DNA from: an uncultured SAR116 cluster alpha proteobacterium
GTDB lineage: Bacteria; Pseudomonadota; Alphaproteobacteria; Puniceispirillales; Puniceispirillaceae
DNA length: 64,000 bases
Reading direction: 5' to 3'
Assembly: GCA_902632595.1 (NCBI GenBank)
Contig: CACPDC010000003.1
Coordinates: 41,001 to 105,000, forward strand
Below the pieces are notes generated by a model that was not told the DNA's origin, ran no database searches, and saw only the letters and a program-made list of their open reading frames with translations. The stretch's first letter is position 1, and every line of letters begins with the position of its first letter. The position numbers and the translations under genes are program-made. This document shows positions 31,739 to 38,925 of this stretch, in pieces.

Positions 31739-32391
31739 CAAATAGTACGATAATTGCCCCCTCTATTTTAGCCGCCAATTTTGGAAAACTGGCTGCTGAA
31801 GTAAAACAGGTGGAAGACGCAGGTGCAGACTGGATTCACCTTGATGTTATGGATGGAAACTTTGTACCAAACCTTAGCTTTGGAGCCCCAGTCATTGCTG
31901 CTCTTCGAAAAAGCTCATCTAGCTATTTTGATGCGCACTTAATGGTTAATAAGCCCGAATCATTAATTGGGGATATGAAAAACGCTGGATGTGACGGTAT
32001 TACTGTACATTTTGAAGCTTGTACGCATCTTGATAGAACTCTTTCAATTATAAATGAACATGGTTGTTGTGCTGGTGTTGCCCTAAACCCACATACTGGT
32101 GTGGAGAATTTGTCGCAAATCTTAGACAAAATTGGTTTGATTCTGATCATGACGGTGAACCCTGGGTATGGTGGTCAGAAGTTTATTTCAACAATGATAA
32201 ATAAAATACGACAGGCTCGACAATTGATTGGAGATAGACCAATTCAATTGCAAGTAGATGGGGGTATCACTGAGCAAACAGCGCCGTTAGCAGTCGCAGC
32301 AGGTGCTAATAATCTCGTTGCTGGTTCAGCTATTTTTGGGGTGGGTGCTGATAAATATAAACTTCAAATAAAAGCAATTAGGGGTCAATGA
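31735..32391 (+). CDS. rpe: Ribulose-phosphate 3-epimerase
   Basis: TIM-barrel metalloenzyme that interconverts D-ribulose 5-phosphate and D-xylulose 5-phosphate in the pentose phosphate pathway. The 218-residue chain has the N-terminal signature IAPSILAANFGKLAAEV, the metal-site segment HLDVMDGNFVPNLSFGAP, the middle FDAHLMVNKPE and the phosphate loop NLVAGSAIFG, all expected for Rpe. Its ATG overlaps the stop of the upstream helicase gene (ATGA), so translation is coupled to it. It is convergent with trhO, with about 20 bases between the two ends. Confidence 0.96.
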   Translation: MTNSTIIAPSILAANFGKLAAEVKQVEDAGADWIHLDVMDGNFVPNLSFGAPVIAALRKSSSSYFDAHLMVNKPESLIGDMKNAGCDGITVHFEACTHLDRTLSIINEHGCCAGVALNPHTGVENLSQILDKIGLILIMTVNPGYGGQKFISTMINKIRQARQLIGDRPIQLQVDGGITEQTAPLAVAAGANNLVAGSAIFGVGADKYKLQIKAIRGQ

Positions 32392-32411
32392 AATATGTTA
32401 CTTTTTGATGC

Positions 32412-33389
32412 TTAGTATTTATCATTCCTTAATTCAGCACCTAAATGTTTTTTACCTCGTTTCTGGGCTATCTCAATTTGTTTTTGTCTTTCTCTAAACC
32501 TCTCTTTTTGTTTTGTTGTGGTCCTTGATATACAATGGGGGCAGCTAATACCATTTTGATAACTAGCGGATTTCATATCGTCTAAAGACAAAGGATGCCT
32601 ACAGGCATTGCATAGAGCGTAGGAACCTTTTTCCAACTTATGGTTAACACTAACTCGATTATCAAATACGAAACATTCACCCTGCCAAAGAGATTGGTTT
32701 GAAGGCACTTCCTCAAAATATTTTAGTATACCACCTTCTAGGTGGTATACTTCTTCAAACCCTATTTTTTTTAAATAAGCTGTTGATTTTTCGCACCTGA
32801 TACCGCCTGTGCAATACATAGCAATTTTAACTTGTTTTTTATCTTGTTTTTTTGAGCTGAATTTATCCGCCCATCTTGGAAATTCACGAAATGAAGTTGT
32901 GTTTGGATTTATTGCATTTTTGAATTTTCCAATGGCTACTTCGTAATCATTACGTGTATCAACAATCAGTACATTTGGAGATGAAATAAATTTGTTCCAC
33001 TCACTCGGCTTTACGTAAATCCCTCTCGATTTTGACGGGTTAATATCAGGTTTTCCCATTGTGACAATTTCTTTTTTTAGTCTTACTTTCATTCGGTTGA
33101 AAGGACAGATATTGTTTTGAGAATATTTAATTTCTGTATTTTCGAATTCAATTTGTTGATGTAGCCAAGTAACAAAACTAATAATATTATTGTGGCGTCC
33201 AGCAATTGTTCCGTTAATACCCTCAGGTGCGATAAGAATCGTTCCAAAAAGTGAATTTTTGGTACAAATATTTTGGAGTTTTTTTTGCCAGTTTTGTATC
33301 TTTTCTAAGTTCACAAAATGATAGAGAGTTGCAATCAAAAAAGATTTTGCTTCCAATTCAACAGATTTTTTATTTGATTGATCTATCAT
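32412..33389 (-). CDS. trhO: tRNA uridine-34 5-hydroxylase TrhO (rhodanese-related)
   Basis: Oxygen-dependent enzyme that makes 5-hydroxyuridine at the wobble position of tRNAs (YceA/UPF0176 family). An N-terminal ferredoxin-like domain carries GTILIAPEGINGTIAG near residue 35, and the rhodanese domain has VDTRNDYEVAIGKFKNAINP and the catalytic loop YCTGGIRCEKSTAYL, with the active-site Cys and a second Cys. A C-terminal zinc-finger-like stretch with four Cys (CNACRHPLS ... CPHC) is present, as in many family members. ATG 33389 is chosen (325 residues, MIDQSNKKSVELE); the ORF-track start is a TTG that adds 19 residues without family match. Stand-alone gene on the minus strand. Confidence 0.92.
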   Translation of the reverse strand: MIDQSNKKSVELEAKSFLIATLYHFVNLEKIQNWQKKLQNICTKNSLFGTILIAPEGINGTIAGRHNNIISFVTWLHQQIEFENTEIKYSQNNICPFNRMKVRLKKEIVTMGKPDINPSKSRGIYVKPSEWNKFISSPNVLIVDTRNDYEVAIGKFKNAINPNTTSFREFPRWADKFSSKKQDKKQVKIAMYCTGGIRCEKSTAYLKKIGFEEVYHLEGGILKYFEEVPSNQSLWQGECFVFDNRVSVNHKLEKGSYALCNACRHPLSLDDMKSASYQNGISCPHCISRTTTKQKERFRERQKQIEIAQKRGKKHLGAELRNDKY

Positions 33390-33641
33390 TGTTATCTTTT
33401 GTAAAGATTTATTTTGTCTAAAATCTGAACCTTTTTTACTAATCAAATTGGATATAGCATCTAAATTGATTTAACTGCAAGTATGGTTATTTTCTAAAGT
33501 TGATAATTGTGTAGATTAAATTTTTGTTAGCTTAAATTCTTTATAGAATTTCAATATGGCGCTATGTTAGAATAATAAAATGTATTTTAAGCAGATTATT
33601 TAAAATCAATACAAAATGGTATTTGTTAGGATAAATTAATT

Positions 33642-34421
33642 GTGATTGCAATTGAAAATAGCCCAATATTGGAAGTTCGTAATTTAAAGAAAAGTTATGG
33701 AGAGTTGTCTGTCTTGAGAGACATTAGTTTTTCAGCAAATTCTGGCTCCGTCATCAGCTTTATTGGTTCCTCTGGCTCAGGAAAATCAACTTTGTTGAGA
33801 TGTTGTAATCTTTTAGAAATTCCACAAGGTGGTGAGATAATTTTCAAGGGCGAAGCTGTATCTTGGACTAGTAAAGCAGAAACAAGACAGTTATCTGATA
33901 AAAAACAGATTATTAAGTTCAGAACTAATTTATCGATGGTATTCCAGTCATTTAATCTGTGGTCCCATTTGTCGATTCTAGATAATATTGTTGAGGCACC
34001 AGTTACCGTTCTTGGAAAAGACAGACAGACAATGCGAGATGTCGCTCTCACCCTTTTAGACAAGGTTGGCATCGCAGACAAAGCAGAGAATTGGCCATCG
34101 CAATTATCTGGTGGCCAGCAACAACGGGCTGCTATAGCTAGAGCACTGGCAATGGAACCGGATGCATTATTATTTGATGAGCCTACATCTGCACTTGACC
34201 CAGAGCTTGAACAAGAAGTGGTGAAAGTAATAAAAGATCTTGCATCCGAAGGGCGTACCATGCTTTTAGTGACTCATGATATGCAATTGGCGCGAGAATT
34301 ATCAGATCGAGTGTTTTTCTTGCATCAAGGGATTGTCGAGGAGGAGGGTCGACCAGATAGTTTATTTGAGAACCCTAAATCTAATCGGCTAAAGCAGTTT
34401 TTAAGTGCAGCTGCAAGTTAA
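33642..34421 (+). CDS. Polar amino-acid ABC transporter ATP-binding protein
   Basis: Nucleotide-binding subunit of an amino-acid importer in the HisP/GlnQ/AapP family. The 259 residues show Walker A GSSGSGKSTLL near 44-54, the Q-loop FQSFNLWSHLS, the signature LSGGQQQRAAIARAL and Walker B ALLFDEPTSALDPE, then the H-loop VTHDMQLA. The start is GTG at 33642 with AGGA about 11 bases upstream. It opens a run of ATPase, binding protein and two permeases, with the spacing of one operon, followed by a deacylase-type gene. The upstream intergenic region of about 200 bases contains no ORF; I could not define its promoter. Confidence 0.93.
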   Translation: MIAIENSPILEVRNLKKSYGELSVLRDISFSANSGSVISFIGSSGSGKSTLLRCCNLLEIPQGGEIIFKGEAVSWTSKAETRQLSDKKQIIKFRTNLSMVFQSFNLWSHLSILDNIVEAPVTVLGKDRQTMRDVALTLLDKVGIADKAENWPSQLSGGQQQRAAIARALAMEPDALLFDEPTSALDPELEQEVVKVIKDLASEGRTMLLVTHDMQLARELSDRVFFLHQGIVEEEGRPDSLFENPKSNRLKQFLSAAAS

Positions 34422-34459
34422 TTTAAATTGTACTTATGTGTTTATATAGGAGAAATGAC

Positions 34460-35179
34460 ATGAAGAAAATTTTAATAGCAGCCGTTCTGGCTGGTTTAAC
34501 TTTTAGCTCTGCTTTTGCGGATACGGTTCGTATGGGCACAGAGGGAGCTTATATGCCATATAATGGTATTGACGATAATGGTAAGTTTATAGGTTTTGAA
34601 ATCGATTTAGGAGACGAGCTTTGTAAAAGAGCAAAACTGGATTGTACATGGGTAAAGAATGATTGGGACTCGATTATTCCAAACCTTAAAGCAGGTAATT
34701 ATGACACCATTATAGCTGGTATGTCCATTACGGAAGAGCGTATGAAAGAAATTGACTTTACCACAAATTATACACAGCCAGATCCCTCAAAATATCTAGC
34801 TTTATCAGGCGGTTCGGTTAATGTTACTTCTGGTGTGATAGCCGCACAAACAGGCACTATACAAGCCAGTTTTATTGTTGAATCGGGTGCTACATTGGTA
34901 GAATTTGCAACACCAGACGAGACAATTGCTGCAGTTCAAAATGGTGAAGCAGACGCAGTCTTAGCGGATAAAGCATTTTTAGAGCCCTATGCAAAAGATT
35001 CTGGTGGCAAATTAGAATTCGTTGGTGATAGCGTTCTAATTGGCGGTGGTGTCGGAATGGGCATACGCAAATCAGATACAGACTTAAAAAATAAGTTTAA
35101 TGCTGCGATTAATTCAATGAAGGCAGACGGTTCACTTAACGATCTAATCAAGAAGTGGGAAATTGGCGAGTTGTTCTAG
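34460..35179 (+). CDS. Amino-acid ABC transporter periplasmic binding protein
   Basis: Secreted solute-binding protein of the SBP_bac_3 family (lysine/arginine/ornithine or histidine type). A signal peptide of about 20 residues (MKKILIAAVLAGLTFSSAFA, cleavage before DTVRMG) leads to the family core VRMGTEGAYMPYNGIDDNGKFIGFEIDL, then IIPNLKAGNYDTIIAGMSITEER and the C-terminal KWEIGELF. The ORF-track start at 34436 adds eight residues; the ATG at 34460 is preferred because AGGAG lies just upstream and the signal peptide then begins normally. The protein has 239 residues, normal for the family. A strong hairpin follows the stop codon. The ligand cannot be fixed from sequence. Confidence 0.93.
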   Translation: MKKILIAAVLAGLTFSSAFADTVRMGTEGAYMPYNGIDDNGKFIGFEIDLGDELCKRAKLDCTWVKNDWDSIIPNLKAGNYDTIIAGMSITEERMKEIDFTTNYTQPDPSKYLALSGGSVNVTSGVIAAQTGTIQASFIVESGATLVEFATPDETIAAVQNGEADAVLADKAFLEPYAKDSGGKLEFVGDSVLIGGGVGMGIRKSDTDLKNKFNAAINSMKADGSLNDLIKKWEIGELF

Positions 35180-35202
35180 TTTCCAAGAAATCATGTTTTT
35201 AC

Positions 35203-35232
35203 AAACGCGGAGACAATGTAAGCTCCGCGTTT
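35203..35232 (+). terminator. Strong intercistronic hairpin after the amino-acid binding-protein gene
   Basis: AAACGCGGAG pairs with CTCCGCGTTT over 10 perfect base pairs with a 10-base loop, 24 bases after the stop codon of the binding-protein gene and 65 bases before the permease gene. The following TTATTATTAC is T-rich but not a clean run, so a partial terminator or a stabilising 3' hairpin that raises the ratio of binding protein to permease is most likely. Confidence 0.75.
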
Positions 35233-35297
35233 ATTATTACTAAATTTTGGTATAATTTCTTAAATGACTCATTTATTGCCGTTGCGAAGAGATATTC

Positions 35298-36179
35298 ATG
35301 TTTAATACTTGTATTGATCCATCTTCGATTGAGGGGTTCATTTGGCTTATTTGCTATTTAACTACGGCAAAGCATTTCGCCTTCTATTTTTCTTTTTTGG
35401 TGGTATTGCTATTGCTTATCTTTGCGGCTCCGTTATCTTTGCTGTTTGGTTTTATCGCCACCGCTGGTGTACGTTCTTCAATTATTCCGATAAGGATATT
35501 AGCCAAAGGCTATATACATATGGTGAGAGGAATTCCAGACGTTGTTTTCTTTCTTTTTGTGCCATTGGCGCTTGATCAATTATTCGAATTTATTCGCCAT
35601 AAAATTATATGTTTTGAGCAATCAGAACCAATATGGCGGGGAACTGATTTTGTTGTATGTAAAGCAGCCAAGCTTCCTTTATCAACAGCAGATTTATGGG
35701 TTCATCAATTATACGCATTTATATTAGCATTAATTGCCTTCGCACTTGTTTTTGGTGCGTTTGCTGGCAACGTTTTGAGCGGCGCAATGAGTGCTGTCCC
35801 AAAAGCGCAGACTGAAACAGGTATGGCATTTGGCTTTACAAAAAAACAAACATTTTGGCGAATCTTAGTGCCGCAGATGTGGGTGTATGCTATTCCCGGT
35901 TTATCAAACTTGTGGATGATATTAATCAAGGCAACGCCTCTTTTATTTTTGCTAGGAGTTGAAGACATTGTTTACTGGGCGCGGGAGCTGGGAGGGTCAA
36001 AAACCTCCCTATATGCTTATCCCCATCCAGATTGGAGGGTCTATTATTTTGCGGGTTTGTTGGTGTTTTATTTATTAATGACATGGTTGAGTGGTAAGGT
36101 ACTAAATAGACTTCAATCGAAATTAAGTCATGGTCAAGCAACCATGGCTGGAAGAGAGTTGCAGGGATATCAGGGATGA
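35298..36179 (+). CDS. Amino-acid ABC transporter permease (HisQ-type)
   Basis: Inner-membrane permease of the His/Glu/Gln/Arg subfamily, 293 residues. The EAA loop for coupling to the ATPase is TETGMAFGFTKKQTFWRILVPQMW near residue 170-195, and the segment HMVRGIPDVVFFLFVPLAL is the conserved RGxPx motif of polar amino-acid permeases. It has an insertion of about 40 residues between the RGIP region and the next helix (DQLFEFIRHKIIC ... ADLWVHQ), longer than in HisQ. It overlaps the next permease gene by 4 bases (ATGA), and the strong hairpin precedes it. Confidence 0.9.
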   Translation: MFNTCIDPSSIEGFIWLICYLTTAKHFAFYFSFLVVLLLLIFAAPLSLLFGFIATAGVRSSIIPIRILAKGYIHMVRGIPDVVFFLFVPLALDQLFEFIRHKIICFEQSEPIWRGTDFVVCKAAKLPLSTADLWVHQLYAFILALIAFALVFGAFAGNVLSGAMSAVPKAQTETGMAFGFTKKQTFWRILVPQMWVYAIPGLSNLWMILIKATPLLFLLGVEDIVYWARELGGSKTSLYAYPHPDWRVYYFAGLLVFYLLMTWLSGKVLNRLQSKLSHGQATMAGRELQGYQG

Positions 36180-37018
36180 GTAACTGCTGGACAACTATAC
36201 AAGATTATGGCCTTCGCTCAATTGGGATTGGTGAACGCATTCTGCCAAAAACAGATATTACTATATGTGAACAAGTTGTATTAATTGGTTCGGGATTAAT
36301 TTGGAATATTTATTTTGGCATAATTGCTGTTTTTTTTGGCTTTTGGTTTGCGCTAATGCTTGCCATTGGTAAAAACAACAAGTTAGCTATATTTCGCAAT
36401 CCGTCTAACAGTTTTATTTTTTTATTCAGAGGCTCACCTCTATTTATTCAGTTCTTCTTTGTTTATGAGCTATTCGTACTCTTACCCAAAATTGGTGTTA
36501 CACTAGATTTTGGATTCTTAAGTTTCTCATTACAAACTCACTGGCTTACAAAAGCATGGCTTGGTGGGCTGTTTGTTCTATTTTGTAATACTGCTGCTTA
36601 TTCAGCAGAGATATTTTACGGTGCTATTCGTTCCGTGCCGTCCACTGAATTAGAAGCTGCAGAAGCATTTGGAATAACAGGGTGGCATAAATTCTGGCGG
36701 ATTATATGGCCCTCCATGCTCCGACTTGCCTGGCCTTCCTATACTAATGAAGCCATCTTCCTGTTTCATGCTACAGCACTAATTTTCTTTACTGGTTTTC
36801 CAGCTTGGCGGCAATCTGGAGATGCTCTGTATTATGCTAATTATTTCTCGGATAGAACCTTCAATCCATTTTTGCCCTACCCAATAGTGGCTGCCTATTT
36901 TATATTAGTAACATTGATAATCATTTCTATATTCGGGTTTGCCAATAGGTATCTCAACAGACACCTTGATGTTGAACAAAGGACTCAAATAAAACTATCA
37001 ATTAATTTGTTGCGATAA
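36176..37018 (+). CDS. Amino-acid ABC transporter permease (HisM-type)
   Basis: Second permease of the same importer, 280 residues. It has the polar amino-acid permease motif FLFRGSPLFIQFFFVYELFV and the EAA loop TELEAAEAFGITGWHKFWRIIWPSMLRLAWP near residues 160-190. An N-terminal soluble segment of about 30 residues (MSNCWTTIQDYGLRSIGIGE) precedes the first membrane helix. Its start overlaps the preceding permease stop. Together the two permeases, the ATPase and the binding protein make a complete importer. The deacylase-type gene follows after only 35 bases. Confidence 0.9.
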   Translation: MSNCWTTIQDYGLRSIGIGERILPKTDITICEQVVLIGSGLIWNIYFGIIAVFFGFWFALMLAIGKNNKLAIFRNPSNSFIFLFRGSPLFIQFFFVYELFVLLPKIGVTLDFGFLSFSLQTHWLTKAWLGGLFVLFCNTAAYSAEIFYGAIRSVPSTELEAAEAFGITGWHKFWRIIWPSMLRLAWPSYTNEAIFLFHATALIFFTGFPAWRQSGDALYYANYFSDRTFNPFLPYPIVAAYFILVTLIIISIFGFANRYLNRHLDVEQRTQIKLSINLLR

Positions 37019-37042
37019 GTATTTTCATAAACTTAGGAGATA

Positions 37043-37048
37043 GGGAGG
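37043..37048 (+). promoter_or_regulatory. Strong Shine-Dalgarno ahead of a non-canonical start
   Basis: GGGAGG sits 5 bases before the codon ATA at 37054, in frame with the following deacylase. No ATG, GTG, TTG or CTG is in frame between this site and the internal ATG at 37180, which lies inside the catalytic motif. The site therefore points to ATA as the start, or to a mutated ATG. Confidence 0.65.
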
Positions 37049-37053
37049 AAAAA

Positions 37054-37914
37054 ATAAGCGAAAAATATGTAACAATTGATTTATCGGCGGACACAGCTGG
37101 CTGCTCTTATCAATTATCCTACTATCACTACATACCAGATGGCAAAAGTAATGCGCCAAAAATATATTTACAAGCAGGCATGCACGCAGACGAGCAGCCA
37201 GGTACGCTTATAATGCACTACTTATTGGAGATGTTAGAAAAGGCTGATAAATTAGGACAGCTAAACGCTGAATTTTTCGTATTTCCTATGGTAAACCCAA
37301 TCGGAATGGCACAAATTCATCATCATCATCATAATGGCAGGTTTGATTTTTCTACAGGGATAAATTTTAATCGCAACTGGCCAGATTTGGCTAACTGCAT
37401 CATAAGTGATGATGAGGAAATAACAGGAAAATTTACGCAAGATATTAAAGATAATAAAAATAGAGTGATATCAGCAGTTATGAAATGGATATCCAACCAA
37501 AATCCGATTACTGCATTAGATAAACTTAGATTAGAAATCATTAAAATAGCAATGCATTGTGATGTTGTTTTAGATCTGCACTGCGATGTGCATGCATTAA
37601 ATCATATTTACATAGCCCCACAATTAATGCCTGAATATCAAGATTTGGCTGATTGGATGGACTCTAGAGTAACATTAACCGCAGAAAACTCAGGGGGAGG
37701 ATCTTTTGATGAAGTTTGGTCAAGATTATGGATAGATATTCAACGCCTTTGCCCAAATAAGCCAATTCCAAACCCCGTGTTATCTGCAACTCTTGAATAC
37801 CGAGGATTAGTTGATGTCGAGGAAGCGCTGAACAGGAAAGATGCAGAAAATTTAATGGGGTTTTTCATTTCCCGTGGATTTGTAAATGCAAAAAACAGAA
37901 GTTATTCCTCCTAA
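37054..37914 (+). CDS. Succinylglutamate desuccinylase/aspartoacylase-family deacylase, N-terminal part (frameshifted gene)
   Basis: M14-type zinc carboxypeptidase-fold enzyme, a family that removes acyl groups from amino acids. The catalytic domain shows the zinc motif AGMHADEQPG, the NFNRNWPDL block, the third ligand region DLHCDVHALNHIY and the catalytic Glu in LEYRGLVDVEE. The ORF track begins at an ATG inside the zinc motif (37180), so the real protein must start upstream; the only position with a good ribosome site is ATA at 37054, which would give (M)SEKYVTIDLSADT. The frame then stops early at 37914, and the family's C-terminal domain continues in the +1 frame. It follows the amino-acid importer by 35 bases and probably acts on an imported acylated amino acid (inference). 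Confidence 0.75.
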   Translation: MSEKYVTIDLSADTAGCSYQLSYYHYIPDGKSNAPKIYLQAGMHADEQPGTLIMHYLLEMLEKADKLGQLNAEFFVFPMVNPIGMAQIHHHHHNGRFDFSTGINFNRNWPDLANCIISDDEEITGKFTQDIKDNKNRVISAVMKWISNQNPITALDKLRLEIIKIAMHCDVVLDLHCDVHALNHIYIAPQLMPEYQDLADWMDSRVTLTAENSGGGSFDEVWSRLWIDIQRLCPNKPIPNPVLSATLEYRGLVDVEEALNRKDAENLMGFFISRGFVNAKNRSYSS

Positions 37915-38209
37915 AACGCCACCTGCCCTGCCGTTTAATGCCACTCAGATATTAAAATCACAAGTAAGTGGATTAGTTTGTTATAGAGTTCAGCTTGGTC
38001 AGGTTGTTGCTGAGGGTGAGCTAATCGCAACAATACTTTTATTAGATGGCCCTAATGCTTTTCGTTCTAGTGTTCCAATATATGCTGGTACAAGCGGGAT
38101 AATTTTTTCTATGATGCTTCAAAAATATACATGGAAAGGAGAGACCATAGCAAAAATAGCTGGTTCAAAAGCTTTGCCTGATAGGACGGGTGTGTTATTA
38201 GAGGCCTGA
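37886..38209 (+). CDS. Deacylase C-terminal domain fragment (downstream half of the frameshifted gene)
   Basis: A 107-residue ORF in the +1 frame relative to the upstream half. Its content (ILKSQVSGLVCYRVQLGQVV, then VPIYAGTSGIIFSMM and IAKIAGSKALPDRTGVLLEA) is the lipoyl/barrel-like C-terminal domain normally fused to this deacylase family, where a block ending in a RTG-x-LL segment closes the protein. The overlap with the upstream frame contains a run of six A, so a one-base indel there explains the split. It could be a real mutation, a sequencing or assembly error, or two separately translated pieces; the start ATG here has no convincing ribosome site, so the split is most likely a broken single gene. 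Confidence 0.7.
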   Translation: MQKTEVIPPKTPPALPFNATQILKSQVSGLVCYRVQLGQVVAEGELIATILLLDGPNAFRSSVPIYAGTSGIIFSMMLQKYTWKGETIAKIAGSKALPDRTGVLLEA

Positions 38210-38215
38210 TGGTAT

Positions 38216-38794
38216 TTAATTAGATATTAATAATTCTGATTTTGCGAGTAACTCAACTATTTTTTCTCGAAGATTAGATGAATCCGCGCTTACCATTGAT
38301 GAAAAAGAATCCTGTAAAGAACCATCCCTAGCAATAAGATATTTATGAAAGTTCCATTTAGGACTAGCCATCCAACCAAGCTCATCGTTTGCCCATTTGT
38401 AAAAAGGGTGGGCGTTGTTTCCCTTAACAGATGTTTTTGCAGTCATTGGAAAATTTATATTAAAATTTACAGCGCAGAAACGTTTAATTTGGTCATTTGT
38501 ACCAGGCTCTTGTCCTCCAAAATCATTACTTGGGACACCTATTACAACAAGTCCGTCTTCTTTATATTCGTTCCATAAAGATTGGAGTGACTCATATTGG
38601 CGAGTAAATCCGCACTCAGAGGCTGTGTTAACAACGAGTATAACATCACCTTGGTAATCAGAGAGGGGCATAACCCCTCCTTCTATTGAATTGAACTCAA
38701 AATTATATGCTGATTTAGCACTTACCATTGATAAAGTCCCCAAGTATATTGAGATGATAATTAGACAGAATAATTTTAAATATTTAATATCCAT
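38216..38794 (-). CDS. Glutathione peroxidase-family thiol peroxidase, exported or membrane-anchored
   Basis: Reduces hydrogen or lipid peroxides. It is a thioredoxin-fold protein of 192 residues, about 30 longer than cytosolic BtuE because of an N-terminal signal or anchor (YLKLFCLIIISIYLGTLSMVSA). The peroxidatic Cys is in NTASECGFTRQY, a Cys variant rather than selenocysteine. The Gln is in FGGQEPGT and the Trp-Asn pair in KWNFHKYLI; a second Cys in RFCAVNFNINFPM could resolve the disulfide with thioredoxin. Export suggests protection of the periplasm or envelope. It is convergent with the deacylase gene, with 6 bases between the stops. Confidence 0.88.
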   Translation of the reverse strand: MDIKYLKLFCLIIISIYLGTLSMVSAKSAYNFEFNSIEGGVMPLSDYQGDVILVVNTASECGFTRQYESLQSLWNEYKEDGLVVIGVPSNDFGGQEPGTNDQIKRFCAVNFNINFPMTAKTSVKGNNAHPFYKWANDELGWMASPKWNFHKYLIARDGSLQDSFSSMVSADSSNLREKIVELLAKSELLISN

Positions 38795-38925
38795 TTCGAA
38801 CCTATTCTAAGATTATTCTTATTCGAAAATATGAAATGGTATTTTTTATCCAGAAAACAAGTGATTTTCTTATAAAATAAGAGAAATCAATAAAGAAAAT
38901 GGCTATAAAACATAAATTGATTAAT

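Noticed and set aside
33695-34261. 188-residue minus-strand ORF inside the amino-acid ATPase gene
   Set aside because: Antisense shadow of a clear ABC ATPase; its translation has no recognisable domain.
37886-37898. A AAA AAC heptamer at the deacylase frame break as a programmed -1 frameshift site
   Set aside because: It is in the correct phase for -1 slippage, but the downstream domain lies in the +1 frame, so a -1 event would not restore it, and no downstream pseudoknot was seen.
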